From Defluviitaleaceae bacterium (lineage in GTDB: Bacteria; Bacillota; Clostridia; Lachnospirales; WQUN01): a stretch of DNA of 45,250 nucleotides. Of this stretch, positions 39,834 through 45,250 are shown piece after piece (positions within the stretch are counted from its first letter, which is position 1; the number at the start of each line of letters is the position of its first letter). The stretch covers positions 1 to 45,250 of the forward strand of contig WQVK01000020.1 in the NCBI GenBank assembly GCA_009784025.1, read 5' to 3'. The notes beneath the pieces were generated by a model. That model saw only the letters and a list, made by a program, of their open reading frames with translations. It was not told the origin of the DNA and searched no databases. The position numbers were made by a program, and so were the translations under genes.

Positions 39834-41213
39834 ATGGAACCAGAAACACAAATTGAAACAACAGCAATGCAGCCAGAAAGAATAGACAACATCGCCCTAA
39901 CCCCAACATGGAAAAACCTTATGAAATTCGCGCTGCCGACTATATTGTCCACCATTATAATGAGCACATTTGGCGTAGTGGATGGGATTTTTGTGTCGCG
40001 CTTGATAGACCCCATCGCCCTTGCGGCCACTAGCGTGGTTTTTCCGTTTTTGGGCTTTTCTTTGGCTATTGGGCTTATGCTTGGGGTGGGTGGCAATGCC
40101 CTTATTGCTAAAAAGCTAGGCGAAGGCCGCGAAGTAGAATCCAGACAGAACTTTAGCCTTATCACAGTGGTGGGGCTAGTTGTGTCTGCGGTTATTTCTT
40201 TGGTGGGGCTAACGTTCCCTGATCTTATTATGGATATACTTGGGGTGGATGATTTTATCCGGCCTATGGGTTTAGATTATCTGCGGCCATTATTGTGGTT
40301 TTTGCCGGTTTTCGTGCTTAGCATGATGTTTCAGCAATTTCTTATCACTGTGGGCAAGGCGCATTATAGCGCGGTTACTGCCCTTGTGGGTGGTGTTTCC
40401 AGCGCGGTTTTAAATTATGTATTTATCCGGGTTTTGGATATGGGCATTTTTGGGGCGGCATTGGCCACTAGTATCGGGTTTTCTTTGCCTGCTATCGTGG
40501 GGATTGTGTATTTCACATTTGCCAGAGGCGGCAGCCTATACTTTGTTATGCCAAGGTTTGACATTAGGGCGCTGGGAAGAACCAGTATAAACGGCGCGTC
40601 TGAAATGCTAGCAATGCTGGCAACCAGTATAACCGCCGCAATAATGAACAATGTGCTGCTAGACCTTGGCGGGGCAGAATCCCAGGCGGCCGCTGCGGTT
40701 ATGTTTACCGGAATGGGCGTATTTACGGCCTTGTTTATTGGTTATGCCTCTGGCGTAGCACCTATGATAAGCTATAATTATGGCAAGGGCGACACCTCAA
40801 ATCTAAAGAAGGCGTACAAAAATAGCATGTGGCTTATCGCCCTGTTATCTATAGCGTCAGTTTTGCTTGCCCTGCCTTCCACCAATTTACTGATTGGTAT
40901 TTTCGATATCCCCGTAGGCTCTAACATGTATGATATGGCAGCCGTGGCCTTTAGGTTTACCATTGCCAGCTTCATATTTGTGGGCTTTAACTCCTTTGGC
41001 TCTATGTTCTTTACAGCCCTCAATAATGGCGTTGTATCATCTATAATCGCGTTGCTTCGCACCCTTGTGTTTGTGGTTATTGCCTTCATGACATTACCTG
41101 CGCTGTTCGGCCTTACGGGGGCTTGGATGGCATTCCCCGCGGCAGAAATCCTGGCGATTTTTGCTACTGTGTTCTTCTTTGTAAAAATGCGAAAGAAATA
41201 TAATTACGCATAG
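39834..41213 (+). CDS. MATE family efflux transporter
   Basis: The 459-residue integral membrane protein has about twelve hydrophobic helices in two similar halves. It begins LMKFALPTILSTIIMSTFGVVDGIFVSR, the usual MATE start, and PMISYNYGKGD marks the second half. Such carriers export drugs or metabolites using Na+ or H+ gradients. AAGGAG precedes the ATG. The MarR regulator directly downstream suggests induction by an exported compound. Confidence 0.94.
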   Translation: MEPETQIETTAMQPERIDNIALTPTWKNLMKFALPTILSTIIMSTFGVVDGIFVSRLIDPIALAATSVVFPFLGFSLAIGLMLGVGGNALIAKKLGEGREVESRQNFSLITVVGLVVSAVISLVGLTFPDLIMDILGVDDFIRPMGLDYLRPLLWFLPVFVLSMMFQQFLITVGKAHYSAVTALVGGVSSAVLNYVFIRVLDMGIFGAALATSIGFSLPAIVGIVYFTFARGGSLYFVMPRFDIRALGRTSINGASEMLAMLATSITAAIMNNVLLDLGGAESQAAAAVMFTGMGVFTALFIGYASGVAPMISYNYGKGDTSNLKKAYKNSMWLIALLSIASVLLALPSTNLLIGIFDIPVGSNMYDMAAVAFRFTIASFIFVGFNSFGSMFFTALNNGVVSSIIALLRTLVFVVIAFMTLPALFGLTGAWMAFPAAEILAIFATVFFFVKMRKKYNYA

Positions 41214-41256
41214 AAAGCGCTAACGGTACAACCGCGCTTTCTGAAAGGAGAAAGCA

Positions 41257-41727
41257 ATGGAACAAGCCCAGCTTGAAGAGGCTCGCAACAAGTTTAAAGA
41301 AACCTGGCATAGGTTGGATATCCTATTTAACCAGTATGCCAGGGCTTGCGGCCTAAACTTCACCAGCATGATGGTGCTGGATTTTATTTACTATGCCCAT
41401 ATTTCCCAAAAACCCTACACCCAAAAGGAAATCTGCGATAAACTAAACCTGCCAAAGCAGTTGGTAAATATCGTAATTAAAACCTTCTGGCAGCAGGGTT
41501 ATGTAGAACTAAAGGAAGCAAAAGACCGCCGCATAAAACATATCCTACTAACCCCAAAAGGCCAAAATTACGCCGCCAAAATAATAAACGCAATAGATGC
41601 GGCAGAAGACAAGGCCTGGGAATGCTTCGCAGACGATGATATAATAAACCTAGTAAACGGCATGGAAAAATATGAAAAATCCTTCGAGCAGGCCATATGC
41701 AACATACAGAGAGGCGGAGAAAAATGA
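41257..41727 (+). CDS. MarR family transcriptional regulator
   Basis: The 156-residue protein is a winged-helix regulator: YTQKEICDKLNLPKQLVNIVIKTFWQQGYVELKEAKDRRIKHILLTPKGQ holds the recognition helix and the wing (KDRR). It probably controls the MATE gene in front of it. AAAGGAG is the ribosome site. Its stop overlaps the next start (ATGA). Confidence 0.92.
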   Translation: MEQAQLEEARNKFKETWHRLDILFNQYARACGLNFTSMMVLDFIYYAHISQKPYTQKEICDKLNLPKQLVNIVIKTFWQQGYVELKEAKDRRIKHILLTPKGQNYAAKIINAIDAAEDKAWECFADDDIINLVNGMEKYEKSFEQAICNIQRGGEK

Positions 41728-42371
41728 AAAATTGCGTAATCACCATCAGCCGCGAATACGGCAGCGGCGGCCGCGACGTAGGCCGCATGATAGCCGAGCA
41801 TCTACAGCTACCAGTGTACGACAAAGAAATAATGCACCTGGCAGCAGAACAAAGCGGGATGCCCGCAAGCCTGGTAGAGAAAAAAAGCGAAAGCATACCC
41901 AGCAAATTCCTGCTAAGCCTTAAACGATTCTCCTTAACTGTACCCAGCACACGCATCCCATCCCGCTACAACTCATTTATAGTAGCCACAGACAAAACCA
42001 AAATACTAGACGAAGACCGCCTCTTCCACATCCAATCCGCCGTAATACAAGACCTAGCCAGCCAAGGCGGCTGCGTTATCATTGGCCGCTGCGCCAGCCA
42101 TATCCTACGCAACCACCCAAACCTCTTGTCCGTATTCATACGCGGTAACTTTCAAGACCGTGTGCAGCGCACCGTCCAAACCTACAACATGCCCGAGAAA
42201 AACGCCGCAGAAAACGTACGCAAAATAGACAAACACCGCGCCAACCACTACAAGCTACACACCAGCCAACAATGGGGCGCCGCCAAAAACTACGACCTTG
42301 TGATAAACACATCCTACGCCGGGATAGAAGGCGCGGCCAGGGTGATTGAGGCTATGGTAAGCGCTAAGTGA
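41724..42371 (+). CDS. Cytidylate kinase-like family protein
   Basis: The 215-residue P-loop protein starts MKNCVITISREYGSGGRDVG, the phosphate loop of the cytidylate-kinase-like family (PF13189-like). GGCVIIGRCASHILRNHPN and the lid-like RVQRTVQTYNMPEKNA follow, then DKHRANHYKLHT near the C-terminus. Bona fide CMP kinase activity is not established for this family. Co-translation with MarR and MATE suggests a role linked to efflux or stress, but this is open. Confidence 0.88.
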   Translation: MKNCVITISREYGSGGRDVGRMIAEHLQLPVYDKEIMHLAAEQSGMPASLVEKKSESIPSKFLLSLKRFSLTVPSTRIPSRYNSFIVATDKTKILDEDRLFHIQSAVIQDLASQGGCVIIGRCASHILRNHPNLLSVFIRGNFQDRVQRTVQTYNMPEKNAAENVRKIDKHRANHYKLHTSQQWGAAKNYDLVINTSYAGIEGAARVIEAMVSAK

Positions 42372-42531
42372 AAAGTCGCTCCACCTAAAAACCATCACAT
42401 AGAACTTGTAAATTTTTCGAAAGATGAGGAGCTGAAAGCCGCCTCGCACTGGCGGCGCGCAAAGTTTTGTCGACGAAGGCTTACTGAAATTTACAAGCAC
42501 TATGCGAATGTTTTTGGGTGAAGCGGCTATA
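42372..42531. repeat. MITE-like family A, copy 4
   Basis: The left end AGTCGCTCCACCTAAAAACC and right end TATGCGAATGTTTTTGGGTG plus AAGCGGCTATA are diverged terminal repeats. The interior (GAGGAGCTGAAAGCCGCC...) is collinear with the other copies. It starts just after the kinase-like gene stop. Confidence 0.85.
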
Positions 42532-42604
42532 CATATATTTGAACAAACAAAAAGATGGTACCGTTTGGCACCATAATTACGCCTTCCCACTAACCATAAA
42601 AAAT

Positions 42605-42712
42605 AAAAAAGCCCAAAATATCGGGCTTTTTTTAAAAGTCAAATCCAAATTTTGAAATTTTTTACTTCTTTTTTCAAAAAAGAAGTGGAGATGTCAGAGG
42701 CGAAGTCTCTGA
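42605..42712. terminator. Bidirectional terminator plus element E after asd
   Basis: AAAAAAGCCC/GGGCTTTTTTT (42605-42633) can stop the plus-strand MATE operon and the minus-strand lysC-asd operon. Element E has its stems at 42664-42686 (ACTTCTTTTTTC/AAAAAAGAAGT) and 42694-42712 (TCAGAG..CTCTGA). It lies just after the asd stop in the canonical order on the minus strand. Confidence 0.8.
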
Positions 42713-42720
42713 CGGTCTTG

Positions 42721-43719
42721 TTATTGTTTCAACCTCAACGCGGCCTCTGCTGTTTGCACTGCATTTGTAGCCGCGCCTTTGCGGGTGTTGTCTGCTACCA
42801 CCCACATGTTAAGGCTGTTTTCGCAGCTGTCGTCTTTGCGCAGGCGGCCTACGTACACTAGGTCTGTACCGGCGGCTGTTAGGGGCATGGGGTAAAGGTT
42901 GTTGTTGCCGTCGTCTTGTAGCACTACACCTGGGGCGTTTTCCATTAGTTTTTTTATGTCTGCTAGTTCAAATGGGGACTTCAAGCTTACGTTTATGGAT
43001 AGGCTGTGGCCAAATTTTACTGGCACGCGCACTGTGGTGGCTGTTAGTTTTAGCTCTGGGGCGTGTAGCATTTTGCGTACTTCTGCCATTAGCTTTTTTT
43101 CTTCGCCGGTGTAGCCGTCTTCGTGGAATTTGTCTATATGGGGGATTAGGTTGCCGGATATGGGGTGAGGAAATTGCTTTGGCTGGCCGCCTTTTGCGGT
43201 TTCTTCAAGGTCGCTCATGCCGCCAACCCCGGCACCTGATACCGATTGGTATGTGGAGATTACAACCCGCTGCAGGCCGTATTTTTCCAGCAGGGGCTTT
43301 AGGGCTACTACTGTGGGGGCCGCGCAGCAGTTTGGGTTTGCTATTATGCCTTTGTGCATGGCTAGGTCGCCACTGTTTACTTCTGGCACTACCAGGGGCA
43401 CTGCATCGTCCATGCGGAAGGCAGAGGAATTATCCACCACAATTGCACCGGCCTTAGCTGCCAGGGGCGCAAATTTTTTGGCCACATCGCCGCCTACGCC
43501 AAAGAGTGCCACATCTATGCCTCGGCCTTCAAATGCGGTTTCTGTTAGCTCTTCTATTACATATTGCTTGCCGTTAAAGGTCATGGTTTGCCCGGCAGAA
43601 CGCGCAGAGGCAAACAGATATAAATTCTCCACTGGCAACTTGCGTTCTTGCAGCACTTTAGCAAACATGCTGCCCACCATGCCGCTTGCACCTACTATCG
43701 CACAGGTAAATGGCTTCAT
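42721..43719 (-). CDS. asd: Aspartate-semialdehyde dehydrogenase
   Basis: The 332-residue enzyme reduces aspartyl phosphate to aspartate semialdehyde with NADPH, toward lysine, threonine, methionine and diaminopimelate. The Rossmann motif is VGASGMVGSMF (9-19). The catalytic Cys is C131 in NPNCCAAPTVV, and GHSLSINVSL holds the conserved His region. The start overlaps the lysC stop by four bases. Confidence 0.96.
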   Translation of the reverse strand: MKPFTCAIVGASGMVGSMFAKVLQERKLPVENLYLFASARSAGQTMTFNGKQYVIEELTETAFEGRGIDVALFGVGGDVAKKFAPLAAKAGAIVVDNSSAFRMDDAVPLVVPEVNSGDLAMHKGIIANPNCCAAPTVVALKPLLEKYGLQRVVISTYQSVSGAGVGGMSDLEETAKGGQPKQFPHPISGNLIPHIDKFHEDGYTGEEKKLMAEVRKMLHAPELKLTATTVRVPVKFGHSLSINVSLKSPFELADIKKLMENAPGVVLQDDGNNNLYPMPLTAAGTDLVYVGRLRKDDSCENSLNMWVVADNTRKGAATNAVQTAEAALRLKQ

Positions 43720-44960
43720 TGGGCTACACCTTCTTCCGTATCGAAAACATGCAGGTGGTCAAATTTATCATGTATTGCGTTGGCGGCCTTTGCCACTTTG
43801 TTTTCGTCCACCAGCACGGTTAGTTTTATTTCAGATGTGTTTATCATCTCAATATTTATGCCGTTTTCATACAAGGCTTCAAATACTGCAGAGGCTATGC
43901 CAAAGTTGGTTGCCATGCCTGCGCCCACCACAGCTAGTTTTGCCAGGTTTTCGTCTGTGGTAAGGGATTCGTAACCTATTTCTTCCTTATGGGCTGCCAA
44001 AATACTGGTGGCCGCCGCAAGGTCTGGCTTATGCACTGTAAAACAAATATCCCGGTTAAAGCCAACCCCCACAGATTGCAAAATAATATCCACTGGGATT
44101 TGCTCCTTAGCCAGCAGCGAGAAAACCTTGTATGCCACGCCAGGTTCGTCTTTAAAGCCAACTACGGTTATTCTTGCCACGCCACGGTCTATGGCTAGCC
44201 CGGTTACTGATAATCGCTCCACCTTTGAATCCTCCTTAATCCATGTGCCGGGCGCTTGTGTCATGCTAGAGCGCACCACCACATTTACATTGTATCTCTT
44301 TGCCATTTCTACTGCCCGGCCATGCAGCATTTGCACGCCACTAAAGGCCAGTTCTAGCATGTCGTCATAACCAAGCTCGTCGATTTTGCGTGCCTTGGGT
44401 ACTATGCGCGGGTCAGATGTAAAAATGCCTTCTTGGTCTGAATAAATTTCGCATACTTGGGCCCCAAGCACCGCCGCAATAGCAACCGCAGTGGTATCTG
44501 ACGCGCCGCGCCCAAGGGTGGTAAGGTCGTTATAACAATTGACCCCTTGGAAGCCCGCCACAAGCACAATCTTACCCGCGTCAAGCTCTGTCACCATGCG
44601 CTCTGTGGCAATTTCCTCTATAAGAGCGTTGCCGTAATTGTCGCTGGCTTTTATGCCAACTTGTGGCGCGTTAAGCGAAACCGCCTGGAAGCCAAGCTTT
44701 TGTATAGCCATGGCCATAAGCGCCACAGATTGCTGCTCTCCGGTAACAAGCAGCATATCAAGCTCACGGCGGCTGGCCTCTGGGTTAAGCTCGTAAGCTT
44801 TCTCTGTAAGCCGGTCTGTAGTATGCCCCTGTGCCGAAAGCACAACAACAACCCTATTGCCAGCCTCATGGGCCGCAATAATGCGCCGTGCTACATTCAT
44901 AATCCTCTCGGCATTGGCAACAGAAGTGCCGCCGTATTTTTGAACAACTATATTATCCAA
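43716..44960 (-). CDS. lysC: Aspartate kinase
   Basis: The approximately 414-residue enzyme phosphorylates aspartate, the first step to lysine, threonine and diaminopimelate. The kinase part shows VQKYGGTSVANAERI, GFQGVN...LGRGASDTTAVAIA and SDQEGIFTSDPRIVP. Two ACT domains follow (about 270-400), with VGVGFNRDICFTV and EMINTSEIKLTVLV for effector binding. The start is taken as the TTG at 44960, six bases after GGGGGAG; the ATG at 45056 lacks support. It is cotranscribed with asd. No lysine riboswitch is recognisable upstream. Confidence 0.95.
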   Translation of the reverse strand: MDNIVVQKYGGTSVANAERIMNVARRIIAAHEAGNRVVVVLSAQGHTTDRLTEKAYELNPEASRRELDMLLVTGEQQSVALMAMAIQKLGFQAVSLNAPQVGIKASDNYGNALIEEIATERMVTELDAGKIVLVAGFQGVNCYNDLTTLGRGASDTTAVAIAAVLGAQVCEIYSDQEGIFTSDPRIVPKARKIDELGYDDMLELAFSGVQMLHGRAVEMAKRYNVNVVVRSSMTQAPGTWIKEDSKVERLSVTGLAIDRGVARITVVGFKDEPGVAYKVFSLLAKEQIPVDIILQSVGVGFNRDICFTVHKPDLAAATSILAAHKEEIGYESLTTDENLAKLAVVGAGMATNFGIASAVFEALYENGINIEMINTSEIKLTVLVDENKVAKAANAIHDKFDHLHVFDTEEGVAQ

Positions 44961-44983
44961 AGCTACTCCCCCTAGATGGGATA

Positions 44984-45015
44984 GGCTAAAGCGGCTTTGC
45001 CGCTTTGCATTAGCC
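44984..45015 (-). promoter_or_regulatory. Hairpin in the lysC leader
   Basis: GGCTAAAGCGGC and GCCGCTTTGCATTAGCC form a long stem with a short loop (core AAAGCGGCTTTGCCGCTTT at 44988-45006), ending 24 bases before the lysC start. It has no T run on either side, so it is not a plain terminator. A regulatory role is inference. Confidence 0.5.
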
Positions 45016-45073
45016 AAACAATTTTTATTTCGTAATAGAGGTACATCACAAGACATACTCCTCGGATTTTACC

Positions 45074-45238
45074 TTGAAAAATTTATCATATTTATGGGAA
45101 ATGGTCAAGTGTGTAAGACCGCAAGGCCACGACAAACGCATGAAGCTCTATCCATCGGAACGCTTAACCGAATTGCGCTATAAAGACATTTTTTCAGCGG
45201 ACGGCAAGTTCCTTATAATCATCACGTTCACGCAGTGA
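45074..45238 (+). CDS. Possible small protein at window edge
   Basis: A frame open from at least 45029 ends at TGA 45236-45238. From TTG 45074 it reads LKNLSYLWEMVKCVRPQGHD then KRMKLYPSERLTELRYKDIF, then SADGKFLIIITFTQ. An ATG start at 45101 would give 45 residues. The composition is protein-like, with a patch of conserved-looking charged residues, but no ribosome site is obvious and no family is recognised. It could be a remnant of a larger gene. Confidence 0.35.
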   Translation: MKNLSYLWEMVKCVRPQGHDKRMKLYPSERLTELRYKDIFSADGKFLIIITFTQ

Positions 45239-45250
45239 ATCAAACAATTC

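Noticed and set aside
43648-43974. Plus-strand frames over asd/lysC
   Set aside because: These are shadows of well-conserved minus-strand genes with low-complexity composition.
44961-45250. Lysine riboswitch or T-box upstream of lysC
   Set aside because: I searched for the AGGTAGAGGTGCG-like core of the lysine riboswitch and for a T-box TGG motif with terminator and found neither; only one hairpin is present.
1-45250. CRISPR array, prophage or transposase
   Set aside because: No regularly spaced direct repeats, phage structural genes, integrase or DDE transposase frames are seen; the repeats are all non-coding hairpin or MITE types.

Overview
The window reads as a chromosome segment of an anaerobic, probably spore-forming Clostridia-type Firmicute. 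The support is a four-subunit pyruvate-type ferredoxin oxidoreductase, a butanol-dehydrogenase-like Fe-alcohol dehydrogenase, the secA-prfB pair with the RF2 frameshift, RecD2, a Cse60-like small protein, an SpoVD/PBP2B-type transpeptidase with PASTA repeats, purine-rich Shine-Dalgarno sites and a secreted GH10 xylanase lipoprotein. The lineage call is inference from gene content; no rRNA is present.

Layout. 1-5.9 kb: a minus-strand run of gamma-glutamyltransferase, SAM methyltransferase and lipid/diacylglycerol kinase, then plus-strand SAH/MTA deaminase (frameshifted) and a small Cse60-like gene. 5.9-15.6 kb: a long minus-strand block, read right to left as secA, prfB, rluD-type pseudouridine synthase, NUDIX hydrolase, cyclase, sugar nucleotidyltransferase, pyrG, tusA-like, moeB/thiF-like. 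16.2-19.5 kb: plus-strand xylanase, cytidine-deaminase-like protein and a small secreted Cys-rich protein. 19.5-23.9 kb: minus-strand comF, small lipoprotein, histidine phosphatase, recD2. 24.1-32.2 kb: plus-strand cell-wall cluster PBP1A-rsmH-ftsL-ftsI/spoVD, then the alcohol dehydrogenase. 32.2-36.1 kb: GNAT, an autoregulatory-looking XRE/membrane-protein operon, two tRNA loci and a copper-amine-oxidase-N-like secreted protein. 36.4-39.4 kb: porGDAB. 39.8-42.4 kb: MATE-MarR-cytidylate-kinase-like operon. 42.7-45 kb: minus-strand lysC-asd.

The intergenic DNA is crowded with small non-coding repeats. I see at least four MITE-like families with terminal inverted repeats, long perfect hairpins, two-hairpin elements and tandem GGTACC palindromes; no transposase is present. 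The most striking is a 36-bp palindrome whose two strands both encode the peptide ISVGRxxRPTEI. It lies between genes and also in frame inside recD2 (within a ~113-residue insertion) and inside rsmH, where it fits with no length change. Two further oddities are a CTP synthase whose glutaminase Cys and His are replaced by Gly and Arg, and a tRNA-Tyr whose 3' acceptor strand is missing where a MITE begins.
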